Positions 1 to 5,770 of a DNA stretch of 6,213 nucleotides are shown piece by piece. The DNA is from Xanthobacteraceae bacterium (lineage in GTDB: Bacteria; Pseudomonadota; Alphaproteobacteria; Rhizobiales; Xanthobacteraceae): NCBI GenBank assembly GCA_030037185.1, contig JASHRR010000399.1, positions 1 to 6,213 on the forward strand, given 5' to 3'. The notes under the pieces were generated by a model. The model was not told the origin of the DNA. It worked only from the letters and a program-made list of their open reading frames with translations, and ran no database searches. The position numbers were made by a program, and so were the translations under genes. The first letter of the stretch is position 1, and every line of letters begins with the position of its first letter.

Positions 1-521
1 TCTTGCGCACACGCTGCCGAGAGCCTGTTCAGCCCCTTGTGCAAATCCATGATCAGTCGATGCAGGCTGTCGACGCCTTCCGGCAGCGCTCCGAGCTCGG
101 TTATACGGGCGACCTCGACCTCGTCATGTTCGGCTGGAAATCTTGTTTGTAGAGCCTGCAGCCGGTCCGCGCCCGCTGAACCGGCTGCGTCGTCTCCCGC
201 CGTCAGGGCCGCAGCCATTGCGGCGACGTCATCGAAAAGGGAGCTGACCAGCTTGGCAAGTCCGGGCGCTGAAATTCTGCCGGGACTGGTGGCGCGAGCA
301 GCAGCCACCATGGAGCGGATTGCCGAGGCGTCGAGGCTAGCGCTCGCCCATTCCGCCGACAGGTCATCCGGCTCCTCGGCCGCATGGGTGGCCCGCTCCA
401 CGACGGTTTGCAAAGCGCTCAGGCGGGCCTTGGCGCGGTCATTCGCCGCGAGCCCTTCGGCAAGGCGCACCGGCAGCAGAACTTCGGTTTCACCAAGTTG
501 CTCGACGATGCGCGCCTTCAT
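1..521 (-). CDS. Unrecognised Ala-rich helical protein, N-terminal part (runs off left edge)
   Basis: I do not recognise this protein. An ATG at 521 opens a frame of 173 codons with no stop up to the window edge, so the C-terminus is missing. The start reads MKARIVEQLGETEVLLP, and the rest is rich in Ala, Leu, Glu and Asp with few aromatic residues. It looks soluble and mostly alpha-helical, with no signal peptide or membrane segment. Residues about 84-95 have the pattern GLAKLVSSLFDD, and the last visible part (around 150-173) is another amphipathic helix. Codon use has the GC-rich third positions of the neighbouring genes, which supports real coding. The opposite strand also has a long frame here, but with unlikely composition. 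The Shine-Dalgarno is weak (GGGACGGA ending about 6 nt before the ATG). The gene follows usp on the same strand after a 147-bp gap, so it may be read through from usp or have its own promoter. Function is unknown. Confidence 0.7.
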   Translation of the reverse strand, partial: MKARIVEQLGETEVLLPVRLAEGLAANDRAKARLSALQTVVERATHAAEEPDDLSAEWASASLDASAIRSMVAAARATSPGRISAPGLAKLVSSLFDDVAAMAAALTAGDDAAGSAGADRLQALQTRFPAEHDEVEVARITELGALPEGVDSLHRLIMDLHKGLNRLSAACAQ

Positions 522-593
522 GTTGAGTCCGTCCCATTACTTTGAAATATCTGGCACGCTTTCCGGCGGCTGCAACTGCGGTTCGTCATTGAC

Positions 594-620
594 CAAAATG
601 TCACAGAAGCAAAATGTCAC
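594..620. repeat. 11-bp direct repeat CAAAATGTCAC upstream of the left-edge gene
   Basis: CAAAATGTCAC occurs at 594-604 and again at 610-620, exactly, with a 16-bp period. On the minus strand it reads GTGACATTTTG twice. It lies 73-99 bp upstream of the ATG at 521 and within the gap after the usp stop, where a promoter of the left-edge gene would be expected. Two exact copies of an 11-mer this close suggest an operator for a protein bound as a direct repeat. The regulator is unknown, and chance duplication cannot be excluded. Confidence 0.4.
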
Positions 621-668
621 GGGCCCCTCATGTGTGCTGAAGACGTCAGCCGCGATGATTGCATGAGT

Positions 669-1493
669 TCAATTCGACATGAAACAACACACTGGGCTTG
701 ACGCGAGTAGTTCTCGCGTAACGCCGCCGAAAATCCATTCACCCAACCGGCTGTGACCGTAAGCGCCAGTCACGATTAGGTCCGCGCCTTCGACTCTCGC
801 CAGATCGATCAGACGGTCGGCGATGCCGTGCTTTGCCACGCCTGGGGTGGCCGAACCGACTGCTATCCGGTGTCGGGTGAGGTAATGCGCCACGTCCTCG
901 ACGTGCTGTCGGGCGGAGGCCTCCATGCCGACGTCGCAAATCTCGACGATGGCTACCGATTTGGCCTCGTGCAGCAACGGAAGCGAGTCCTGGATTGCAC
1001 GGCGCGCCTCGCGGCTGTCCTTCCAACCGATGAGAATTCGCTCCGCCTTCAGCCTATCGATGCCGGGCGGCACGACCAGCACGGGGCGGCCCGTCCTGAG
1101 CACCAGGGCTGCGGGATCCAATGATCGGCAAATGTCCATCGGCCTCGGCGCCCGACCTACGATGACGAGGTCCGCGGATCGCGCTTGCGAGACGATGAAG
1201 GTCTCCGGAAGGTCGATGGCCGATCGCCATTCGAGCTTCGATTCGTTCACGCCTGCAGCTGCCCGAAAGGAGGCTTCGGTGCGCTGAAGGGCTGCCTGAA
1301 TATCTTGGCGCTCCTGCTCGAGGAATTCCCCGGTGACGAAATAGGCGCCCTCCGCGGGATATGGGGGCAGCACACACGCCGAAATTCCGATCAGGGTAGA
1401 CGCGAACCGATCGGTCATTTGTGCGGCAAGCCGAACTCGACCATCGGATTTTGGCTCGACTTCCACATGCACCATCAAAGTTGCGAAGGACAT
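669..1493 (-). CDS. Universal stress protein, tandem UspA domains
   Basis: This is a cytoplasmic universal stress protein of 274 aa with two Usp domains (about 1-142 and 150-273). Family members bind ATP or other adenylates and help cells survive starvation, hypoxia or redox stress. The second domain carries the nucleotide-binding pattern G-x2-G-x9-G at Gly243, Gly246 and Gly256 (TGAYGHS, then IFGGVTR). The matching place in domain 1 (IVGRAPRPMD) lacks it, so probably only the C-terminal domain binds nucleotide. The linker VLVVPPG followed by ILIGWKDS is typical of rhizobial tandem Usp proteins. I chose ATG 1493 (MSFATLMV) because a GGAG at 1500-1503 sits 6 nt before it. The in-frame ATG at 1505 has no such site and overlaps that ribosome-binding sequence. 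The gene is monocistronic or leads into the left-edge gene. A FixK-like box upstream suggests low-oxygen induction. Confidence 0.92.
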   Translation of the reverse strand: MSFATLMVHVEVEPKSDGRVRLAAQMTDRFASTLIGISACVLPPYPAEGAYFVTGEFLEQERQDIQAALQRTEASFRAAAGVNESKLEWRSAIDLPETFIVSQARSADLVIVGRAPRPMDICRSLDPAALVLRTGRPVLVVPPGIDRLKAERILIGWKDSREARRAIQDSLPLLHEAKSVAIVEICDVGMEASARQHVEDVAHYLTRHRIAVGSATPGVAKHGIADRLIDLARVEGADLIVTGAYGHSRLGEWIFGGVTRELLASSPVCCFMSN

Positions 1494-1592
1494 GGCTCGC
1501 TCCATCGGTCGAAGACGCCAGGTGCCGACCAGATTTAGCGAACACTCAGGCCTAGACTATGCGCTGGATCAATTGGCGCGGTCGGGGGATGA

Positions 1593-1606
1593 TTGATTTC
1601 GCTCAA
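1593..1606 (-). promoter_or_regulatory. FNR/FixK-like box upstream of usp
   Basis: The sequence TTGATTTCGCTCAA (minus strand TTGAGCGAAATCAA) fits the FNR/FixK core TTGA-N6-TCAA, with one mismatch to the extended palindrome TTGAT-N4-ATCAA. It ends 99 bp before the usp ATG on the usp side. If the box is centred at -41.5, as in class II activation, transcription would start near 1558. I cannot point to a convincing -10 hexamer there. A second perfect box precedes hsp20 in the same window, which makes chance less likely. Confidence 0.6.
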
Positions 1607-1844
1607 GGACGTTTCGCGCCTCGGCGGTGCCTTCGGGCACCAGACAGCGGAGCAGTCCTATGCTCGAACGATCGTAAGCTCCTTGTCACGACGCGACGAC
1701 ATTTGCTGTTGCAATTGGCGGCCGACCTCTAATCAGCCCGGGACGCAATTTTAGCCCCGATCATTTGGTCGTTATTTTTCCTGCTCTGGCTCGGCACGCT
1801 GCCGGCAATTCTGGAGGGCTTTCGAGGCCTTAGGCACGAGGCGG
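1607..1844. other. Gene-free stretch left of the Mg2+ ATPase relic
   Basis: No intact gene is visible. A small perfect hairpin, GGTGCC-TTCG-GGCACC, lies at 1626-1641 with a UUCG-type tetraloop but no T-run, so it is not a clear terminator. At about 1742-1821 one plus-strand frame encodes a hydrophobic run (APIIWSLFFLLWLGTLPAIL), which could be a membrane-segment scrap of another decayed gene. I could not place it. The frame is closed upstream by a TAA and has no good start. Confidence 0.4.
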
Positions 1845-2136
1845 CTCGACTACGTTACCTATTTTGCGATGATCTACGGGTTCAGCGCCTGGGACAAACT
1901 GGCGCCGTTGCAGAGCGAATGGTTCGTGGAATCGCTTTTGACCCAGACGGCGATCATTCACATCATTCGTACCGCCAAGATCCCGTTCTTCAAGCCTGGC
2001 GAGTCCGGCGCTGATCGCGACCTCGGTGGTCATTTGCACGGTCGGCATCGCGCTGCCATTCACCTTTGATCGGTGGTTCTCGCGGCTTCGTTCCGCTGCC
2101 GCCGCTCTATTGGCCGATGCGGTGGCAATCATCTAG
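1845..2136 (+). pseudogene. Relic of the C-terminus of a Mg2+-translocating P-type ATPase (MgtA/MgtB type)
   Basis: The plus strand holds recognisable pieces of the last membrane helices of an MgtA/MgtB-type magnesium ATPase, spread over several frames. From 1845 the frame reads LDYVTYFAMIYGF, then EWFVESLLTQT and IIHIIRTAKIPFF, close to the family's WFVESLxTQTLIxHxIRTxxIPF. Near 2001 the homology jumps to the next frame (SPALIATSVVICTVGIALPF, 2002-2061). It jumps again at 2084-2119 (GFVPLPPLYWPM), and then to AVAII followed by a TAG at 2134-2136. At least three frame changes are therefore needed. The catalytic DKTGT region, the ATP-binding domains and the N-terminal helices are absent, as is the final helix. 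The remnant lies on the strand opposite to usp and phaC and cannot make a functional transporter. The match is from memory of family sequences, but the order and spacing of several motifs make it secure. Confidence 0.85.
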
Positions 2137-2248
2137 TGTCATGCGGTTCTCACCCGCGTGACGAAGATATGGTCCGTCCGGCGATGGGGAATTTAGGCGC
2201 GGTAACAGCGTCTCGTTTGGAGCGATTGTTCCGCGGAGGTGGACGCGC

Positions 2249-4108
2249 TCATGGCCGCAGCACATAGGTCCCTGGCGCAGGTCCAAGCGAGGCAGCGCCT
2301 GATCCACTAACGTGAGAGTGCTCTCGATTGATAGGCGTGCCGGAGTAGCCATTGAGCCAAGCGGCCCATTCAGGCCACCATGAACCATCCTTGCGTGGTG
2401 CAGAGGCAAGCCAAGTATCGGGGTCCACATAATGGCCTTCCGCAGGCCTCGTCATCACCTGATAGCTGCGGCGGTCATGACCGATCTCGGAGACGATCCC
2501 GGCGTTGTGACCGCCCGTGGTGAGCACATAGGTCACCTCCGTTTCGGTGAGCAGATGGATCTTGTGGGTAGAGCGCCATGGCGCGACGTGGTCGCGCACG
2601 GTGCCGACCGCGAAAATCGGCACGCGGATATCGGACAGGGCGACCGCGTGGCCTGCGGCCGTAAAGCGGCCTTCGGCCAGATCGTTGTCGAGAAAAAGGC
2701 GGCGCAAATACTCGCAATGCATGCGATAGGGCATACGGGTCGCGTCGGCATTCCAGGCCATCAGGTCAGTCATCGGCTCGCGCTCGCCCATCAGATAGCT
2801 GCGAACCATCTGTGACCAGATGAGGTCGTTTGACCGTAAAAGCTGGAACGCCCCTGCCATTTGCCGCGAGTCGAGAAATCCCTGGTTCCACATCATATCC
2901 TCGAGGAATGTGATCTCGCTCTCGTCGATGAACAACATCAACTCGCCGGCTTCGGTAAAATCGCTCTGCGCGGCAAGGAGCGTCAACGACTTGAGCCGCC
3001 GATCGCCATCGCGCGCCATGGCCGCCGCGACGACCGACAGCAACGTCCCACCGAGACAGTATCCGACGGCGTGAATTCCGGCTCCCGCCAACTGTGCGTT
3101 CACAGCGTCCAGCGCCGCCATTACGCCCTGCGTGCGGTAATCCTCCATGCCGAGGTTGCGATCTTCCTCGGACGGATTCTTCCATGAAATCATGAACACC
3201 GTGTAGCCCTGCTCGGTCAGGTATTTGACGAGAGAATTGTGCGGTGACAGATCAAGAATATAATATTTCATGATCCATGCCGGCACGATCAGCACCGGTT
3301 CCGGCCGGCCGTCTGCGGCGGCGGGGGCGTATCGAATCAATTCGATAAGGGAGTTGCGATAAACGACCTCGCCGGGCGTCACAGCGATATTGCGGCCGAC
3401 GGCGAAACTATCCACGCCGGCCGGCTTGTCGCCGTGCACGGCACGCTGCCAGTCGTCGATCAGGTTGGAGAATCCTCTGATGAGATTCATTCCCCCTTGT
3501 CGCGCCGTGCGCTCGATGGCCTCCGGGTTGGTCAGCAGGAAATTTGACGGCGAGAGCATGTCGAGGATCTGCCGCGCCGCGAACTCGACGACGCTCTCAT
3601 GATGGGGGGAGACGCCGCGGACGCCGGTGGTTGCGGCATGCCACCATTGCTCATTGAGCAGAAAGGCCTGGTAGATGAGATTGAAAGGGAACTGCCGCCA
3701 TTGCTCCGCGGCAAACCGGCGATCTTGCGGCAACGGCTCGATGGGCATTGGCTGATTGCTCGGCAATGCATAACGGCATGCATAGGCGAACAGCCGCATC
3801 GTCTTTCGTACGGCCTTCTCGGTGAGTTGCAGGCGGGTGCCCGGCGCTGCGGCAAGATGCGTTGCCCAATCGAGATAGGCCAGCGCCAGCGCCGCGGGCG
3901 ATAGGCCCGCGGTGAAGCGGGCGATCCCCGCGTGCAGCGAGCGGTCGAGCGCCTCGGCAACCCGAGGCGACACGAAGAGGCCTCGTTCACCCGTCGCAGG
4001 ATCTGCAGTTCGGGGGGCCAGGCCTGACTTGGAAAGGACTGGTAGGGGGGACGGGACCATTTTTGTTGGCGGATCTGATAGTGGCCGAGGGGTATGGTCG
4101 GCAGTCAC
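2249..4108 (-). CDS. phaC: PHA synthase family alpha/beta hydrolase (class I PhaC-like)
   Basis: This 619-aa protein is a class I-type polyhydroxyalkanoate synthase, which polymerises (R)-3-hydroxyacyl-CoA into storage polyester on cytoplasmic granules. The N-terminal PhaC domain spans about residues 45-250 and the alpha/beta hydrolase fold about 265-585. The lipase-like box GYCLGG gives catalytic Cys351. Asp506 (VRDHVAPW) and His534 (GGHNAG) complete the triad. The 28-residue Asp-His spacing equals that of the Ralstonia enzyme (480/508). The C-terminus (SWWPEWAAWL, then APGTYVLRP) is typical of rhizobial paralogues. The start is a GTG at 4108 with AAGGA at 4116-4120, 7 nt upstream; the nearby ATG at 4116 meets a stop after three codons. 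It lies 58 bp downstream of the CBS-BON gene, probably in one operon. Rhizobia usually carry several phaC copies, so this may be a stress-linked paralogue rather than the main enzyme. No frameshift or missing catalytic residue is seen. Confidence 0.93.
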   Translation of the reverse strand: MTADHTPRPLSDPPTKMVPSPLPVLSKSGLAPRTADPATGERGLFVSPRVAEALDRSLHAGIARFTAGLSPAALALAYLDWATHLAAAPGTRLQLTEKAVRKTMRLFAYACRYALPSNQPMPIEPLPQDRRFAAEQWRQFPFNLIYQAFLLNEQWWHAATTGVRGVSPHHESVVEFAARQILDMLSPSNFLLTNPEAIERTARQGGMNLIRGFSNLIDDWQRAVHGDKPAGVDSFAVGRNIAVTPGEVVYRNSLIELIRYAPAAADGRPEPVLIVPAWIMKYYILDLSPHNSLVKYLTEQGYTVFMISWKNPSEEDRNLGMEDYRTQGVMAALDAVNAQLAGAGIHAVGYCLGGTLLSVVAAAMARDGDRRLKSLTLLAAQSDFTEAGELMLFIDESEITFLEDMMWNQGFLDSRQMAGAFQLLRSNDLIWSQMVRSYLMGEREPMTDLMAWNADATRMPYRMHCEYLRRLFLDNDLAEGRFTAAGHAVALSDIRVPIFAVGTVRDHVAPWRSTHKIHLLTETEVTYVLTTGGHNAGIVSEIGHDRRSYQVMTRPAEGHYVDPDTWLASAPRKDGSWWPEWAAWLNGYSGTPINREHSHVSGSGAASLGPAPGTYVLRP

Positions 4109-4120
4109 GCGGTCATCCTT
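4109..4120 (-). promoter_or_regulatory. Ribosome binding site deciding the GTG start of phaC
   Basis: AAGGA (4116-4120 on the minus strand) lies 7 nt upstream of the GTG at 4108. It is the only good Shine-Dalgarno near the 5' end of this frame. No upstream ATG is in frame, so a GTG start is preferred over the internal Met at residue 17. Confidence 0.6.
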
Positions 4121-4166
4121 CGCAAAACGCCTTGGGCGGGCCTCAACTGTCGGAAACCGAGCCCCC

Positions 4167-4841
4167 CTAGTACGCGGGAATCATTTCGTCGACGACGTCG
4201 GTGACACCCGGCACACCTTCGGCGAGCGCGATGAGTGCCTTGCGCTCCGCCGGAGAGCCGACAAGGCCCCAGAGATGAACTTTGCCGTCCACAACAATGA
4301 CATTACGGCAGCCGAAATCCGTCCAAGATTGCGCCTGCAAACGCGACTGCAGTTCCTGGCGGATCGTGCGGCTTTGGTCCATTTTCTCGGTCGGCTCAAG
4401 ATTGGCCGAGGCAAGTGCCTGGATCAAATTCGCTCGACTCACAATACCCACCAACGCGCCATCGCGGAGGATCGGAATGCGCTTGATGCGGCGGCGCTCC
4501 AGAACGGCCGCGATTTCTGCGAGCGGGGTGTCCTCGGTTGCGGTAATCACGTCTTCAGACATGAGTTCCTTCACCTGCTTGCCGTGAGCTTTGGCGAACT
4601 CCGTTGCAAGGGTCACGGCCGGGGTCATGGCCTCCATCCATCGCGGACGGCGAACCTCGGTGCCGAGTTCCTCTCGCCGCAAAAGATCGGCTTCGCTGAT
4701 GATGCCGACCAACTGCCTATGATCGTCGACAACGGGCAACGCGCTGAGATCGTTCTGCGCCATCAGCCGTGCGGCTTCGGCGACGCTCGTGCCCGGCCCA
4801 ACCGTCTTGACGTCTCGCACCATCACATCTGAGGCAATCAT
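4167..4841 (-). CDS. CBS-CBS-BON domain protein
   Basis: This is a soluble 224-aa protein with two CBS domains (about residues 1-57 and 90-145) and a C-terminal BON domain (about 155-222). CBS pairs form a Bateman module that senses adenylates (AMP, ATP, SAM). BON domains are thought to bind membranes or hydrophobic ligands. CBS signatures are MIASDVMVRDVKTVGP with ALPVVDDHRQLVGIIS, and VKELMSEDVITA with RIPILRDGALVGIVSR. The BON part shows VIVVDGKVHLWGLVGS and ends in PGVTDVVDEMIPAY. I chose ATG 4841 because AGGGAG at 4848-4853 lies 6 nt upstream and the protein then begins directly at the CBS fold. An in-frame ATG at 4877 would add 12 unlikely residues and has no ribosome site. It is the first gene of a likely pair with phaC, suggesting energy-state sensing tied to storage under stress. 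No enzyme domain is attached, so the target is unknown. Confidence 0.92.
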   Translation of the reverse strand: MIASDVMVRDVKTVGPGTSVAEAARLMAQNDLSALPVVDDHRQLVGIISEADLLRREELGTEVRRPRWMEAMTPAVTLATEFAKAHGKQVKELMSEDVITATEDTPLAEIAAVLERRRIKRIPILRDGALVGIVSRANLIQALASANLEPTEKMDQSRTIRQELQSRLQAQSWTDFGCRNVIVVDGKVHLWGLVGSPAERKALIALAEGVPGVTDVVDEMIPAY

Positions 4842-4886
4842 CACTCTCTCCCTTAGTGGTGGAAACTCACATCTCATCGGGTTTCT

Positions 4887-5018
4887 CTAAACTATTCGTG
4901 GCACGCGCTTCTCCAGGGCGGCGGCAATGCGGCGCAGCGTGGGGTGTAATTGCAGCAAGTCAGTCATGAAAGTGTCATAGACCCGGGGAATCGACGGCGG
5001 CGGCCGTTGTTGATCCAT
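4887..5018 (-). CDS. Possible small protein of 43 aa upstream of the CBS-BON gene
   Basis: An ATG at 5018 opens a 43-codon frame ending in TAG 46 bp before the CBS-BON start. The peptide begins MDQQRPPPSIPRVYDTF and continues as a plausible amphipathic helix (DLLQLHPTLRRIAAALEKR). It has no membrane segment or known motif. About two thirds of third codon positions are G or C, somewhat less than in the neighbouring genes. The ribosome site is poor (only GTGGG next to the ATG). The frame stays open upstream without an ATG, as often happens in GC-rich DNA. It could be a short leader gene of the operon, a relic, or chance. I do not recognise the sequence. Confidence 0.3.
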   Translation of the reverse strand: MDQQRPPPSIPRVYDTFMTDLLQLHPTLRRIAAALEKRVPRIV

Positions 5019-5102
5019 CCCACGGTTCAATGTCGGTTTTTGCAGGTGGGTTGAGGGCCGATTGTCGCGGGGAGTTAGGCCTCGCGATCGGTCGGATGAA
5101 AT
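5019..5102. other. Spacer between the hsp20 terminator and the CBS-BON/phaC unit
   Basis: Together with 4842-5018 this is the only room for a promoter of the CBS-BON/phaC unit. I see no FNR/FixK palindrome and no convincing -35/-10 pair. TTGAACC...GGATCAA at 5011-5031 has the right ends but a 13-nt spacer, which is too long for a CRP/FNR dimer. Confidence 0.3.
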
Positions 5103-5124
5103 TGCCCGGCCAGTCGGCCGGGCA
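5103..5124 (-). terminator. Hairpin terminator after hsp20
   Basis: TGCCCGGCC-AGTC-GGCCGGGCA is a perfect 9-bp stem with a 4-nt loop. It starts 26 bp beyond the hsp20 stop on the minus strand and is followed there by AATTTCAT, a short T-containing tail. This fits a Rho-independent terminator, with a weaker U-tract than usual. It separates hsp20 from the CBS-BON/phaC unit, although partial read-through is possible. Confidence 0.7.
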
Positions 5125-5150
5125 TTGGTGGGGTGAGCGAGGCGGTCCGA

Positions 5151-5690
5151 TCAGGCCTTTTTTACCTCGATCTTCTTCACCTTTTTCTGCGCCTCGGCCG
5201 TCTTCGGTAAGGTCACCGTCAGAACGCCATTCTTGAACGCCGCCTCGATCTTGTCTGGATCAACGCCGTCGGGCACGGTGAATGAGCGTTGAAACGAGCC
5301 GTAATGCCGTTCAGAGAGATAATAATCCTTCTTTTTTTCCTCTTTTTCTTCCTTTTTCTCGCCCCTGATCGTCAGAGTCCCGTCGGAAAATTTGACCTCG
5401 ATATCCTTGTCATCGAGCCCCGGAAGTTCAGCGGTGATTTCATAACTGGTGGCGGTGTCGGCGACATCAACTGCAGGCACCTTCCCCCACTTGACTTCGC
5501 CGCGAAAGAACGGCTCCACGTCGAATAAGGCTCGCCTGAAAGGCGAGCGCCATGACCCCCATTCGAAATCGTCGAATAGGCGATCGATTTCCCGGCGCAA
5601 GCTTTCGAATGGACGCAGCGCAGCGGCACCCGCCTGTTCCGGCTTTTTATCTTCCGTTTTGACTGCCAGTTTGGTAGCAGCTTCAGCCAT
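5151..5690 (-). CDS. Small heat shock protein, Hsp20/alpha-crystallin family
   Basis: This is an ATP-independent holdase chaperone that binds unfolding proteins in the cytoplasm and keeps them refoldable. It has 179 aa. The N-terminal arm (1-70) contains LRREIDRLFDDFEW. The alpha-crystallin domain runs from about 72 to 163 (PAVDVADTATSYEITAELPG), with SERHYGSFQRSFTVP and the hallmark GVLTVTLPK at 156-164. A short tail ends KIEVKKA, whose I-x-V (174-176) is the oligomer-linking motif. The loop at 110-122 is a lysine/glutamate tract encoded by an A-rich run. The class-A signature (GEKKEEKE, then YYLSER) is normal for alphaproteobacteria. Start ATG 5690 has AAGGAG at 5699-5704, 8 nt upstream. 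An in-frame ATG at 5798 would add 36 non-conserved residues and lies beyond the FixK-like box, so it is rejected. It is probably monocistronic, closed by the hairpin at 5103-5124, and likely induced by low oxygen. Confidence 0.95.
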   Translation of the reverse strand: MAEAATKLAVKTEDKKPEQAGAAALRPFESLRREIDRLFDDFEWGSWRSPFRRALFDVEPFFRGEVKWGKVPAVDVADTATSYEITAELPGLDDKDIEVKFSDGTLTIRGEKKEEKEEKKKDYYLSERHYGSFQRSFTVPDGVDPDKIEAAFKNGVLTVTLPKTAEAQKKVKKIEVKKA

Positions 5691-5756
5691 CTGCGGTTCT
5701 CCTTTCTGAGTATGAAAAATGCTTCTGCAGAAGGCCTCCAAACCGCCGCCGCGTCT
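5691..5756 (-). promoter_or_regulatory. hsp20 leader: strong ribosome site and a 12-bp palindrome
   Basis: Between the FixK-like box and the hsp20 start lie a strong Shine-Dalgarno (AAGGAG, 5699-5704) and the palindrome CTTCTGCAGAAG (5722-5733). If the box acts at -41.5 the transcript would start near 5722, at the edge of the palindrome. TTTC and GAAA flank a 7-nt loop directly before the ribosome site, so a weak heat-labile hairpin is conceivable. It does not show a clear ROSE element. A CATACT at 5709-5714 resembles a -10, but its transcript would begin inside the ribosome site, so I do not favour it. Confidence 0.35.
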
Positions 5757-5770
5757 TTGATGTCGATCAA
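5757..5770 (-). promoter_or_regulatory. Perfect FNR/FixK box upstream of hsp20
   Basis: TTGATGTCGATCAA is a perfect match to TTGAT-N4-ATCAA, the binding palindrome of FNR, FixK and related CRP-family oxygen-responsive regulators. Its near edge is 66 bp from the hsp20 ATG. In a class II layout transcription would begin near 5722, leaving a leader of about 31 nt that contains the ribosome site. This points to induction of hsp20 when oxygen is low, in addition to any heat control. Which paralogue binds is not decided by the sequence. Confidence 0.8.

Noticed and set aside
37..666. 209-codon open frame on the plus strand
   Set aside because: It mirrors the left-edge minus-strand gene. Its Ser/Arg/Ala-rich content resembles no protein and it lacks a ribosome site.
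701..719. Hairpin ACGCGAG-TAGTT-CTCGCGT
   Set aside because: It lies within the last codons of usp, upstream of its stop, with no T-run, so it is not a credible terminator. The stem may be a by-product of the coding sequence.
1589..1732. 47-codon frame on the plus strand beginning MIDFAQGRFAPRRC
   Set aside because: It overlaps the FixK-like box, has no proper ribosome site apart from a G-run, matches nothing I know and is Arg-rich like random GC-rich DNA.
3912..4832. 306-codon open frame on the plus strand
   Set aside because: It is antisense to the phaC start and almost the whole CBS-BON gene. Both of those have clear domains, and the composition is that expected of a GC-rich shadow frame.
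5011..5031. TTGA...TCAA pair upstream of the CBS-BON gene
   Set aside because: The 13-nt spacer does not fit the 6-nt spacer required by a CRP/FNR dimer.
5328..5361. T/C-rich run as a regulatory polypyrimidine tract
   Set aside because: It encodes the Lys/Glu loop typical of this Hsp20 class, so the protein explains it.
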